Source of the DNA: Brachyspira pilosicoli
GTDB taxonomy: Bacteria; Spirochaetota; Brachyspiria; Brachyspirales; Brachyspiraceae
Direction of reading: 5' to 3'
Length of the DNA: 64,000 bases
Assembly: GCF_036997485.1 (NCBI RefSeq)
Contig: NZ_JAWLPU010000001.1
Coordinates: forward strand, 868,001-932,000
Made by a program: the position numbers and the translations under genes. The notes under the pieces were generated by a model that saw only the letters and a list, made by a program, of their open reading frames with translations, did not search any database and had not been told where the DNA came from. Shown here piece after piece: positions 28,263 to 36,884 of this stretch; position 1 is the first letter of the stretch, and every line of letters begins with the position of its first letter.

Positions 28263-28748
28263 ATGGCTGAAAAAAATAATAATAAATTTAAAAATTATAA
28301 TAATTTTTATAATAAGAAGAAAAAAGATAACTCTTATAATAATAGAAAAAAAAATAATCATAATCAATATAGAAATAAAAAAACTATAGAGGAATATGAA
28401 AAAATATATCTTAGCAATAAGATGAAAGACAAATCAGAAAAAGCAATATGTCCTATATGTAATGAACCTATATATATACCAGAGGAAGCTATAACACATA
28501 ATGCTACAAATAAACTTGCACATTTTGAATGTATATTAAAAGAAATCAAAAATAACAATGAAGAAGAGATGGAAGAAAATGATAAAATAGTTTATTTAGG
28601 TTCTGGTACTTTCGGCATCATACAAGAGCGCAAAAATTCTAAGGGTACTAAACTCTTTGTAAGAAAGAGAATAAACTACGAAAACAGAAAAGTAAAAAAA
28701 ATAGAAGACGATTCAGATCCTGAAGAGGAGGATTTATTTAATGTATGA
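28263..28748 (+). CDS. Asn/Lys-rich protein with zinc-ribbon motif
   Basis: This 161-residue protein has a low-complexity, strongly basic N-terminus (about 45 residues of Asn, Lys and Tyr), a putative zinc site formed by CPIC and HFEC (near residues 63-66 and 87-90) and a charged C-terminus ending in an acidic patch. No named family is recognised. A basic disordered tail next to a zinc ribbon suggests nucleic-acid binding, which is inference. The gene follows the acidic-protein gene by 63 bp and overlaps argJ by 8 bp (ATGTATGA), so argJ translation is probably coupled to it. Confidence 0.72.
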   Translation: MAEKNNNKFKNYNNFYNKKKKDNSYNNRKKNNHNQYRNKKTIEEYEKIYLSNKMKDKSEKAICPICNEPIYIPEEAITHNATNKLAHFECILKEIKNNNEEEMEENDKIVYLGSGTFGIIQERKNSKGTKLFVRKRINYENRKVKKIEDDSDPEEEDLFNV

Positions 28749-29925
28749 TATGCCTAAGGGATTTTCCTCTGCGGCAATAAAAGCAGGACTAAAAAACAAT
28801 GATTATGATCTTGCTATAATAAAAAGTGAATTGCCAAGTACGGTATCGGCATTATATACGCAAAACAAATTGCAGGCTGCTCCTATACAATTTTCTAAAA
28901 ATAATGATAAAAACAAAATTGAATTATTAATAGTGAATAGTAAGTCTGCTAATTCTCTCACTGGTAAAAAAGGCTATCAAGATGTTTTGGATATAGCTAA
29001 ACATTCCAGCAGTGTTTTTAAATGCAAAAAAGATAATATAATGATGGCATCAACTGGAATAATAGGTATTCCATTAGAAGCAGAAAAAATAAAAAATGCC
29101 ATTAGTAATGCTAAACTAAATATTGGATTTGATGAAAACATTATAAAGGCTATTCAAACCAGAGATAGAATAGATAAAGTATATAAAACCCAATTACAAA
29201 TAGAAGATAAAACAGCAAACTTTTTGGCAATAGCAAAAGGAAGTTCAATAGTTCACCCTAATATGGCTACTGTATTACTATTTATATTTACAGATTTGAA
29301 TGTAGAAAAAAAGAGTTTGAACAAAGCATTTAAATATGCAGTAGAACATACATTAAACAGAATATCAATAGACGGAGAAACATCAACTAATGATATGGCC
29401 TTGATAATGGCTAATGGGGCATTAGAAAATAAAGCCATCAATGAAAAAAATAAAAAACTATTTTTAGAATTACAGCAAAAATTAGAAGAGATATGCGCTG
29501 TTATATCTAAGATGATACTATTAGACGGCGAAGGAATGAGCAAAACAATTATGGTATCTGTAAAAAAAGCAAAGACTCAAAAGGATGCCTTGGAAATAGC
29601 AAGCAAAATATCAAAGTCTAATCTTGTGAAAATTTTATTTATTTCAAATGAAATAGATTACCGTAAGCTGTTATCAACTATAGGGAATATGAATGTTAAT
29701 ATAGATAAAATGTCAATAACAGTAGATAATATTAATATTTATAAAAACGGAAAAATAAATGAAAATCAAAATGAATTAAAAATATTAAATAATAGTTTAA
29801 ATAAAGATAAAAATGAACATCATATTATATTAGATTGCGGATATAATACAAAATTTGAAGATTACTATTATTTTACAGATATAACTCAGGAATATATATC
29901 AATACATTCAAGTTATAATATTTAA
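28741..29925 (+). CDS. argJ: Bifunctional ornithine acetyltransferase / N-acetylglutamate synthase
   Basis: This 394-residue enzyme moves acetyl from N-acetylornithine to glutamate in arginine biosynthesis. The self-cleavage site is intact: HPNMAT|V with Thr177 as the new N-terminal nucleophile. ASTGIIG near residue 103 forms the oxyanion region, and DGEGMSKTI near 263 and NTKFEDYYYFTDI near the end match the family. AGGAG lies 8 nt before the start, inside the upstream gene. No other arg biosynthesis gene is adjacent. The 3' end overlaps the convergent PBP gene by 4 bp. Confidence 0.92.
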   Translation: MYDMPKGFSSAAIKAGLKNNDYDLAIIKSELPSTVSALYTQNKLQAAPIQFSKNNDKNKIELLIVNSKSANSLTGKKGYQDVLDIAKHSSSVFKCKKDNIMMASTGIIGIPLEAEKIKNAISNAKLNIGFDENIIKAIQTRDRIDKVYKTQLQIEDKTANFLAIAKGSSIVHPNMATVLLFIFTDLNVEKKSLNKAFKYAVEHTLNRISIDGETSTNDMALIMANGALENKAINEKNKKLFLELQQKLEEICAVISKMILLDGEGMSKTIMVSVKKAKTQKDALEIASKISKSNLVKILFISNEIDYRKLLSTIGNMNVNIDKMSITVDNINIYKNGKINENQNELKILNNSLNKDKNEHHIILDCGYNTKFEDYYYFTDITQEYISIHSSYNI

Positions 29926-32261
29926 CTTCTTATATTACCAACAGTAGGGTCATATATTACTTCTTCTGGAAGAGTATAAATATTATTATTCTCTGTATTA
30001 TTAGATTTTTCATTTGTATAATCATTATTTTCATCTAATGGAGCATAATAATATTCTTCTTCTTCTTCTTCCATATTAGTTAAATCATTATTATTATTTC
30101 TTCTAGTACCGCTTCTTATATGGTCAATATTACATTGAGTACTAAGGTCAATATTTCCTCCAACAGTAAGAGGAGTAGTATTAATACAAGTATGATTCCT
30201 AGGAAGTCCTGAATCCTGACAAATCTCCACAATAAATACATCTTCCGGCACTTTCCAATGAAACTCTCTTTTATCTAAAGGAGTAATAGCATCTAAATAT
30301 TGAAATGTAGCCAAAGCAGTAGTAGCTCCTCCTGTAACATTATTAGGAAGAACATCGTTTCTATCGCTTCCAATCCAAGCAACAGTTACAATCTCATCAT
30401 TATAAGCTACAAACCAGTTATCTCTATGTTCGCTTGTAGTACCTGTTTTAGCAGAATATGAAGGACTTTGAAAACCATAAGTATTAGCGCTTCTATATGC
30501 TGTGCCTCCTGGTGCTATTACTTTTTGGAGAGTAGAGTTTAAAAAATAATATGATGCTTGTGAGGTTGAACTAATTTTTTTGGGTGTTCTGTCGGCAAGA
30601 GCAGTTACGCTTAATTCATTACCGTCTATATCTATTACTTTATCTACTATATAGTTATTATATCTTACACCATTATTAGCAAGCCCTCCATAAGCAGTAG
30701 CCAAATCTAAAGGGCTCATCTCTATAGTACCCAAACCTATAGATAATGCATTTGGTATATAGGCATCATTTCCAAAAAACTCTCTTGCATGATCAATAAA
30801 ATAAGTAAGACCAATATCATTTAATAATTTCACTGCAACTGTGTTAATAGATTTTGTTAAAGCAGTTTCCAAAGTAATTTCTCCCATATATCTCCTATTG
30901 AAGTTCCTTGGAGAATATGCAGGTTTTCCAGGTCCTTGAGGATAACTGTAATTTGTATCAATCATAGTAGAAAAAGGCTGAGCACCTCCTTCAAATGCAT
31001 ACAAATATATAAAAGGCTTTATTACGCTTCCTATTTGTCTTTTTGCCTGAACTGCCCTATTAAACTGATTTTGCAATGTGTATCCGTCCCCACCTATCAT
31101 TACAAGTATACCGCCTGTTTTAGGGTCTATAGAAACCATTGCACCTTGATAGCTTCTGTTGGAAGTAGATGCTTGAAGATTTCTTATTTTTTCTTTCATT
31201 ACAGCATCTGCTACTCTGTAATATCTTTCATTGATTGTTGTGTATATTTTAAGCCCAGATAATGCAAGTTCATCTTTGTTAAAATAGTTTAATAATTCTT
31301 GTCTTACATATTCATTAGCATAGGGTGTTCTATTTACAGTCATTTTCCACTGAGCACCTTTTACTTGTTTGCTAATATTTGTGTATTTTTGGTCAAATAG
31401 TTCTAATTCTGCCTTTTTAGTTTCTTCATCTATAATTTTATTTTTTACTAACCTTGAAAGTATTTGGTCAACTTTTTTTCTGCTGTTGTCAGGATTATTT
31501 ACTATAGAATAATATGTAGGGTTAGGCAGCATACCAACCATTATGGCAAATTCTAATAATCTGCATTGCCTTAAAGGTTTCTGAAAATAATAATTAGCAG
31601 CAGCCTCAAAACCATAATTCCCATCACCCAAGTAAACAGTATTAAAATACATCGCAAGTATTTCTTTTTTTGTATATTTAGCCTCTATCTCTCTTGCAGC
31701 AAACATTTCAAACAATTTTCTCTCTATTGTTCTTTCGCTTTTTGTAAATAACAATTTAGCTAATTGCTGTGTGAGAGTTGAACCTCCGCCTACTATTTTC
31801 CTTGTTAAAATAGTTTGTATTGCTAAATATGCAGACCTAAAATAATTTATACCCTTATGTGAATAAAATTTCTGGTCTTCCATTAAAAGAAGTGTTTTTT
31901 CTAAAAGAGGGTTAATATCATCAACATTTACAACCTCATAAGCAGGAGGCATATATTCGCCTATTAGTATGTTATTTTTATCATAAATCTTTGTAGGAGG
32001 AGAATCACCGAAAGGGTTTAGGGGGTTAAAATATCTTATTCTCTTTTCATTTCCTCTTATTACTATTATATTATAGTATTCCTCAAGCATAGCCATACTT
32101 TGATCTCTCTTAGATACCCAATCTTTATATATATTTCCTACATAAAGACTAAGTATTATACCTCCAGTAGCTGAAATCAAAAGTATAATAATAAATGCAC
32201 TTATTAGAAATTTTTTAAGTTTTGATTTTTTCTTTTTTACAGTTTTATCTTTAGTAACCAT
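29922..32261 (-). CDS. Class A penicillin-binding protein (PBP1A-like)
   Basis: This 779-residue bifunctional peptidoglycan synthase has a cytoplasmic Lys-rich start, a membrane anchor (about residues 18-40), a GT51 glycosyltransferase domain with Glu128 in EDQKFYSHKG and GGGSTLTQQLAKLL near 158, and a transpeptidase domain with Ser412-x-x-Lys415 (GSVIKP), Ser471-Ile-Asn473 and Lys605-Thr-Gly-Thr608. The C-terminal ~70 residues are Asn/Glu-rich and disordered-looking. All catalytic motifs are intact, so it polymerises and crosslinks wall and is a beta-lactam target. It stands alone on the minus strand behind its own promoter. Confidence 0.95.
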   Translation of the reverse strand: MVTKDKTVKKKKSKLKKFLISAFIIILLISATGGIILSLYVGNIYKDWVSKRDQSMAMLEEYYNIIVIRGNEKRIRYFNPLNPFGDSPPTKIYDKNNILIGEYMPPAYEVVNVDDINPLLEKTLLLMEDQKFYSHKGINYFRSAYLAIQTILTRKIVGGGSTLTQQLAKLLFTKSERTIERKLFEMFAAREIEAKYTKKEILAMYFNTVYLGDGNYGFEAAANYYFQKPLRQCRLLEFAIMVGMLPNPTYYSIVNNPDNSRKKVDQILSRLVKNKIIDEETKKAELELFDQKYTNISKQVKGAQWKMTVNRTPYANEYVRQELLNYFNKDELALSGLKIYTTINERYYRVADAVMKEKIRNLQASTSNRSYQGAMVSIDPKTGGILVMIGGDGYTLQNQFNRAVQAKRQIGSVIKPFIYLYAFEGGAQPFSTMIDTNYSYPQGPGKPAYSPRNFNRRYMGEITLETALTKSINTVAVKLLNDIGLTYFIDHAREFFGNDAYIPNALSIGLGTIEMSPLDLATAYGGLANNGVRYNNYIVDKVIDIDGNELSVTALADRTPKKISSTSQASYYFLNSTLQKVIAPGGTAYRSANTYGFQSPSYSAKTGTTSEHRDNWFVAYNDEIVTVAWIGSDRNDVLPNNVTGGATTALATFQYLDAITPLDKREFHWKVPEDVFIVEICQDSGLPRNHTCINTTPLTVGGNIDLSTQCNIDHIRSGTRRNNNNDLTNMEEEEEEYYYAPLDENNDYTNEKSNNTENNNIYTLPEEVIYDPTVGNIRS

Positions 32262-32291
32262 TATACACCAATTAACATAATATTTTTTAAT

Positions 32292-32320
32292 ATAATACTA
32301 TGATATAATTAACTTTGCAA
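32292..32320 (-). promoter_or_regulatory. Promoter of the PBP gene
   Basis: On the minus strand TTGCAA (32315-32320) and TATTAT (32292-32297) are separated by 17 bp, about 30 bp before the start codon. Confidence 0.55.
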
Positions 32321-32384
32321 GTTAATATACATCAATTTTTTGTATCTTATAAAAAACAAATCTTTAATAAATATAGTAAAAAAT

Positions 32385-32422
32385 AAAAAAAGCATAATAA
32401 TTATTATTATCATGCTCTTTTT
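32385..32422 (-). terminator. Terminator after the transketolase-EIIA operon
   Basis: On the minus strand an AGCAT-ATAAT/ATTAT-ATGCT stem with one internal mismatch is followed by T7. It separates the EIIA gene from the PBP promoter. Confidence 0.75.
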
Positions 32423-32466
32423 TATATTATATATTTTATAATAAATTATAGATTATTATAAATATA

Positions 32467-32937
32467 TTAATTAGATTTTTTATTTACAATATAATTGATA
32501 ACCTCTTTTTTAGAGTTCATATTTTTTAATTCACTAGCAACAACCCCATCTTCTTCGCTTCCAAATATCTCTAATATATCAGATATAATATCTATATGTG
32601 AATCATTATCAACAGCAGCAAGCCCTATTAAACAATAAATGGGATTATTAAAATGATTCTCAAAATTAACTCCATTTTTTACTACAAGCAAAGATATACC
32701 AGTTTTAAAAACATTAAAATCTCTTTTAGCATGAGGCATAGCTAAATGTTTACCTATAATATAGTAAAAATCAAACTCTTTTGCACAATCTATAGCATTT
32801 TGTATATATTCTCTGCTAATATATTCTTTTTCTAATAAAGGCTTAAAACATTCTTCAACTGCTTCCTGCCAACTATTAATATTATCAATAACATTAACAG
32901 AATCAAGCTCTTTAAGCATATCTGCCAAGCCATACAT
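32467..32937 (-). CDS. PTS EIIA domain protein, fructose/mannitol/ascorbate type
   Basis: This 156-residue protein is an EIIA of the type-2 (fructose/mannitol/UlaC) superfamily; the phosphorylatable His69 lies in the hallmark HLAMPHAK. The following GISLLVVKNGVNF and GLAAVDNDSHI strands also fit. No EIIB or EIIC is adjacent. It is the third gene of a minus-strand unit after the two transketolase halves, 20 bp from the second. In some Firmicutes, split transketolase genes sit in ascorbate-type PTS operons. Here it may serve a permease elsewhere or regulate by phosphorylation. A terminator follows. Confidence 0.83.
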   Translation of the reverse strand: MYGLADMLKELDSVNVIDNINSWQEAVEECFKPLLEKEYISREYIQNAIDCAKEFDFYYIIGKHLAMPHAKRDFNVFKTGISLLVVKNGVNFENHFNNPIYCLIGLAAVDNDSHIDIISDILEIFGSEEDGVVASELKNMNSKKEVINYIVNKKSN

Positions 32938-32957
32938 AAAAGATAATATCCTTTAAT

Positions 32958-33905
32958 TTATTTTATTACTTCTTTTACCTTGCTTAAAACATTTTCACCA
33001 GATACGCCATATTTTGCTTTTAATTCTGTAGATTTTCCAGACTCAGTGAAAGAATCTTTACATCCTACTATTTTTAAAGGAGCAACATCTTTATGCTCAG
33101 CAAGCACCTCAGCTACAGCACTTCCCAAGCCACCTATAACACTGTGATTCTCTAAAGTAACAACGCATTTAACTTTCTTAGCATTTTCTATAATATTTTT
33201 AGTATCTAAAGGCTTTAGAGAACGAACATGTATTAAACGATAAGTAATATTGTTTTTCTCTAATAAATTAACAGCATCCACTGCCTGTTCAAAAGAAGAA
33301 CCATCAAAAAATAAAGCAACATCATCACCTGTTTTAGCTATTTCTTTATTTGTAATATCAAAATTAGCCTCTTCAGGAGTATTATAAATAATAGGTACAG
33401 CCTCTCTTGCCACTCTTACATAATAAAGACCTTTATTGTTAAGAGCATAACTAATAGCAGATTTAACATCATTTTCATCAAGAGGAAGAAGTACATTCAT
33501 ATTTGGCACACAACGCATTAAAGCCATATCCTGTGTAGCCTGATGGCTTGCTCCGTCCGGACCAGCATCTAAACCTGGGTGAGTAGCTATTATTTTTAGA
33601 TTAGCTTTAGTGTAGGCAGCTTGTCTAATTTGAGTCCACACTGTACCGCTTGCAAATATAGCAAAATTAACATATACAGGATACATTCCTTCTAACGCTA
33701 AACCGGTAGCAGCACTTAAAGAACTTTGCTCTCCAATACCCAATTCCCAATAATTCTTTGGAAAAGTTTTACTTACATCAAAAGAAGATGTTGAAGTACC
33801 TAAATCATTATCTATTACTATTATTTTATTATTTTTTTCTATTAAACTAGTTAAATGTTTTCCTATTATTGCTCTAGGAGCTGAAGTTTTTTCTATGTTT
33901 ATCAT
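32958..33905 (-). CDS. Transketolase, C-terminal subunit
   Basis: This 315-residue protein contains the pyrimidine-binding and C-terminal domains of transketolase: DNDLGTSTSSFDV near residue 32, the thiamine-activating Glu in ELGIGEQSSLSAATGLA, and VVTLENHSVIGGLGSAVAE near 245. It pairs with the upstream gene, which supplies the diphosphate-binding domain; together they transfer two-carbon units in the non-oxidative pentose phosphate pathway. Split transketolases are common in Firmicutes, archaea and some spirochaetes, so this is not a frameshift. The gene starts 21 bp after the N-terminal subunit gene. Confidence 0.93.
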   Translation of the reverse strand: MINIEKTSAPRAIIGKHLTSLIEKNNKIIVIDNDLGTSTSSFDVSKTFPKNYWELGIGEQSSLSAATGLALEGMYPVYVNFAIFASGTVWTQIRQAAYTKANLKIIATHPGLDAGPDGASHQATQDMALMRCVPNMNVLLPLDENDVKSAISYALNNKGLYYVRVAREAVPIIYNTPEEANFDITNKEIAKTGDDVALFFDGSSFEQAVDAVNLLEKNNITYRLIHVRSLKPLDTKNIIENAKKVKCVVTLENHSVIGGLGSAVAEVLAEHKDVAPLKIVGCKDSFTESGKSTELKAKYGVSGENVLSKVKEVIK

Positions 33906-33926
33906 AAATCTTATTCCCCTTTTTTA

Positions 33927-34733
33927 TTACATATCTAAATCTTTTTTTGCTTGCTCAAAATCTTTATCATTTATAGTTAAAGAATGGCAATTAGGGTTAT
34001 TTTCCAAGAAAGAAACACCTTTACCTTTTACTGTCTTCATTATAATAGCAACAGGTTTTCCGCTTAATGTATCTAATTTGTCTAATGCTTCAACAACATC
34101 TTTCATATTGTTTCCGTCTTTTACGGTTATCACATTCCAATTAAAACTTTTAAACTTATCTTCCAAAGAGCCTAAATTAATAACTTCATTAACAGGGTCA
34201 TGAGAAGATAGTCCATTATTATCTATAATTGCAACTAAATTATCCAATTTAAAATGAGCAGCCTGCTGAACAGTTTCCCAAATCTGCCCCTCATGAAGCT
34301 CAGCATCACCGCATAAAGCAAATATTTTATTAGCATTATTATTAAACTTTCTTGCATAAGCCATACCCATAGCAACCGCTAAACCCTGACCTAAAAGACC
34401 AGTATTCATCTCTGTTTCTGGTATTTTATTAACATCTGGGTGACCTTGAAGATGACTGTTAATATGCTTTAATGTCTTTAACTCTTCCATAGGTATAATT
34501 CCAAGATTAGCTAATATAGCATATTGCATAACAACAACATGTCCCTTAGATAATACAAAACGAGATCTACCGCTGTCTTTCAAATTAATATATTTGTCGT
34601 ATACAGCAACAGCCATATCCATAGCAGATAAAGATCCGCCTACATGTGCTACCCCTTTTGAATCATAAACCATTTGAAGAAGTGTTTGTCTGCATTTCTT
34701 AGCTTTTTTTTCTAATTCTTCTATAGAACTCAT
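33927..34733 (-). CDS. Transketolase, N-terminal subunit
   Basis: This 268-residue protein is the thiamine-diphosphate-binding half: VLSKGHVVMQYA near residue 60, the GDAELHEGQIWE metal/ThDP motif near 138 and IIDNNGLSSHDP near 161. I start at the ATG at 34733, which has a perfect GGAGG 8 nt upstream; the open frame continues to a TTG at 34748 without such a site. It is the first gene of the transketolase-EIIA unit behind a good promoter. Its product should form a heterotetramer with the C-terminal subunit. Confidence 0.93.
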   Translation of the reverse strand: MSSIEELEKKAKKCRQTLLQMVYDSKGVAHVGGSLSAMDMAVAVYDKYINLKDSGRSRFVLSKGHVVVMQYAILANLGIIPMEELKTLKHINSHLQGHPDVNKIPETEMNTGLLGQGLAVAMGMAYARKFNNNANKIFALCGDAELHEGQIWETVQQAAHFKLDNLVAIIDNNGLSSHDPVNEVINLGSLEDKFKSFNWNVITVKDGNNMKDVVEALDKLDTLSGKPVAIIMKTVKGKGVSFLENNPNCHSLTINDKDFEQAKKDLDM

Positions 34734-34805
34734 TAAAAAATCCTCCAATTTAATATTAAAATTGAATTATTAAAATTAAATAATTAACTTATATTTCAAA
34801 ATTTA

Positions 34806-34834
34806 ATTATATAGATTTGTAAGAAAAAATTCAA
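34806..34834 (-). promoter_or_regulatory. Promoter of the transketolase-EIIA operon
   Basis: On the minus strand TTGAAT (34829-34834) and a perfect TATAAT (34806-34811) are separated by 17 bp. This leaves a ~65-nt AT-rich leader. Confidence 0.7.
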
Positions 34835-34860
34835 TATGATATGTATTTTTATATAATAAA

Positions 34861-34897
34861 AGAATCCCTTAATAATATATATATATCAAGGGATTCT
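34861..34897 (-). terminator. Terminator of the nhaC gene
   Basis: AGAATCCCTT (34861-34870) is perfectly inverted at 34888-34897; on the minus strand a T-rich run follows, 26 bp after the nhaC stop. Confidence 0.8.
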
Positions 34898-34922
34898 AAA
34901 AATTTTTAATATTTTAAAATAG

Positions 34923-36557
34923 TTACTTTTTTACTTCATTAGCCATTTTCTTTTCATAAAATTTTGGTGCTAATATTGCCATTATACACATTATTACAAA
35001 TCCTGTTAATAAAGCCAAGAAAGGATTTAAAGTAATACCGCCAACTATAACACCTATAAATGAAGCAATAGCTACCAAACTTGCATAAGGAAGCTGTGTG
35101 CTAACATGCTCAAGTAAAGGACAGTTGCTTCCAGTAGAAGAAAGTATTGTAGTGTCAGATATAGGAGAGCAATGGTCTCCAAATACAGCACCAGACACCA
35201 AAGAACCTACACTAATAAGAAGTACATTCAAAAGCTGTTCTCCTGTATAACCATTAGCATTAGCAAGACCTGTAGCAATAGGTATTACTATAGGGATAAG
35301 TATAGCAAAAGTACCCCAGCTTGTTCCGGTAGAGAAAGCTATAACACAGCCAAGCAAATAACCAATAGCAGGAAGTATCCAAAGAGGGAAACCGCCGCCT
35401 TTAACAACTTCTGATAGGAAAGAAGCTAAACCTAAACCTCCATCTTCTGGCGATGATTTTATAACATTACCAATAGTCCAAGCCAAAGCCAACACCACCA
35501 AAGCAGGCACCATAGATTTTATACCTTCCATTATAGCATTTCCAGCAGAACGAACATTTAAAAGTTTTCTAGCAACATAATAAATATACATTATCATAAG
35601 CGAAATAACAGCTCCATAAAATAAAGCCTTAGAAGCATCTGTTTGTATAAAAGCATTTGTAACAGTAGTGCTATTGAAAGCTTGTGATAAAGTTTCTATA
35701 CCGTCAGAACCAATTAACCCCATATACGTAGTAATTGGAAACATTGCTATACAAGCTAATATTAATACTACTATCGCTATAACCATATCATACCATTTAG
35801 CACTGTCTCCCGAAATACTCTCTAAATTACCAGGACAAGCACCGTATAAATCTTCATTAAATAGTTTTCCATTAGCAGCATCATCTTCACTTCTTTTCAT
35901 AGGACCAAAATCTTTAAAAAATAAAGAAATTAATACTACAAAAGCCAAAGCTAAAAGCGGATAAACCGAATATGGTATCATCTTTATAAAGAAGATAAAC
36001 TCACTCATATTCAAAGATTCAAACCCCTCAGAATCTCTAATATAGCTCATCACAGTTACAACCCAAGTAGATATAGGTGCAAGTATACAAACAGGAGCAG
36101 CAGTAGAATCTAATATATAAGCAAGTTTAGCCCTAGAAATCTTTTTTTCGTCGAAAGCAGGACGCATTACAGTACCCACAGAAAGACTGTTAAAATAATC
36201 GTCTATAAATATAATAAGTCCAAAAAACCAAGTAAATATTAATACACTCTTTTTAGTTTTAAGGTATTTACTAGCCCATAAACCAAAAGCCTTAGTAGCA
36301 CCTGTTTTTGAAAGCATGCTGACAAACGCACCAAGCAAAGCACAAAATAAAAGTATTCTCACATTCCAAGAATCCCCAGTCATAGCAGCAACTTTATCTG
36401 TAAATATAGTAATAGCAGTAAATATGTTGCCATGTGCAAGTATTAAAGTACCAGAAAGTATACCAACCGTTAAAGAGATTATTACCTCTTTTGTAAGAAG
36501 GGCAAGTATTATAGCCAAAAGAGGCGGTATAATACCAAATAAACCGTAATGTTCCAT
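34923..36557 (-). CDS. nhaC: NhaC-family antiporter
   Basis: This 544-residue integral membrane protein has roughly 12 membrane segments and NhaC-family motifs, including FIDDYFNSLSVGTVMRP near residue 115 and SGAVFGDHCSPISDTTILSS near 450. Classical NhaC exchanges Na+ for H+, but relatives carry malate/lactate or amino acids (methionine, tyrosine, lysine), so the substrate is open. The gene is monocistronic: a promoter and ~180-nt leader with a short ORF and an internal terminator precede it, and a terminator follows. The leader suggests control by translation of the leader peptide, which would fit an amino-acid substrate better than sodium. Confidence 0.88.
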   Translation of the reverse strand: MEHYGLFGIIPPLLAIILALLTKEVIISLTVGILSGTLILAHGNIFTAITIFTDKVAAMTGDSWNVRILLFCALLGAFVSMLSKTGATKAFGLWASKYLKTKKSVLIFTWFFGLIIFIDDYFNSLSVGTVMRPAFDEKKISRAKLAYILDSTAAPVCILAPISTWVVTVMSYIRDSEGFESLNMSEFIFFIKMIPYSVYPLLALAFVVLISLFFKDFGPMKRSEDDAANGKLFNEDLYGACPGNLESISGDSAKWYDMVIAIVVLILACIAMFPITTYMGLIGSDGIETLSQAFNSTTVTNAFIQTDASKALFYGAVISLMIMYIYYVARKLLNVRSAGNAIMEGIKSMVPALVVLALAWTIGNVIKSSPEDGGLGLASFLSEVVKGGGFPLWILPAIGYLLGCVIAFSTGTSWGTFAILIPIVIPIATGLANANGYTGEQLLNVLLISVGSLVSGAVFGDHCSPISDTTILSSTGSNCPLLEHVSTQLPYASLVAIASFIGVIVGGITLNPFLALLTGFVIMCIMAILAPKFYEKKMANEVKK

Positions 36558-36596
36558 TTTTAAGCAGCTCCTATTTTTTATGTATTATATTCAAAT

Positions 36597-36627
36597 AAAA
36601 AAGCCCCCTATATTTAAGGGAGCTTTT
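36597..36627 (-). terminator. Intrinsic terminator inside the nhaC leader (attenuator)
   Basis: On the minus strand AAAAGCTCCC pairs with GGGGGCTTTT (one U-G), followed by T-rich sequence, 40 bp before the nhaC start and after the nhaC promoter. The same CTCCC arm can pair instead with GGGAG at the end of the leader ORF, making an alternative antiterminator. Confidence 0.85.
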
Positions 36628-36660
36628 AAATTGCTAAACTACAAATAATGAATAAATAAT

Positions 36661-36711
36661 TTAACACTCCCAAACGATAAGAGGTTTATTATGTTTCTTA
36701 AATTTATTCAT
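36661..36711 (-). CDS. Putative nhaC leader peptide (16 residues)
   Basis: An ATG at 36711 with AGGA 5 nt upstream opens a 16-codon frame, MNKFKKHNKPLIVWEC, ending at TAA 36661-36663. It lies about 25 nt after the predicted transcription start and before the attenuator. Its last codons (TGG GAG TGT TAA) form the 5' arm of the antiterminator: GGGAG with CTCCC and TTAAATT with AATTTAA. The ORF start region (AATAATGAATAAATTTAA) is nearly complementary to the sequence just after the stop. This is the layout of amino-acid attenuation. Lys is the commonest codon (4 of 16), but Lys is common in this genome, so the signal is undetermined. Confidence 0.6.
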   Translation of the reverse strand: MNKFKKHNKPLIVWEC

Positions 36712-36741
36712 TATTTTCCTACTTTCTTTTTATAGTAATTG

Positions 36742-36770
36742 ATTCTACTACAAAATATTAACTTTGTCAA
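36742..36770 (-). promoter_or_regulatory. Promoter of the nhaC leader
   Basis: On the minus strand TTGACA (36765-36770) and TAGAAT (36742-36747) are separated by 17 bp. Initiation near 36735 gives a leader of about 180 nt that explains most of the 36558-36884 gap. Confidence 0.8.
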
Positions 36771-36884
36771 TACAAAATAATATAATAATCAATACTTTTG
36801 CATAAAACAACTACAAAATGTATATTGATATATTAGTAAAAAATGTTATTATATATGATATTATAATATGTATATATAATTTTT

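Noticed and set aside
28092-28367. A 91-residue minus-strand frame rich in Ile and Phe opposite the acidic-protein gene.
   Set aside because: It is the complement of GAT and AAT repeats and has no ribosome-binding site; it is a composition shadow.
32958-34733. The two transketolase genes considered as one frameshifted gene.
   Set aside because: Each half has its own start and ribosome-binding site with a clean domain boundary, as in known two-subunit transketolases.
36558-36770. The nhaC leader considered as a T-box or metabolite riboswitch.
   Set aside because: No T-box sequence (GGGUGGNACCGCG-like) or known aptamer core was seen, while a short ORF and alternative pairings explain the leader better.
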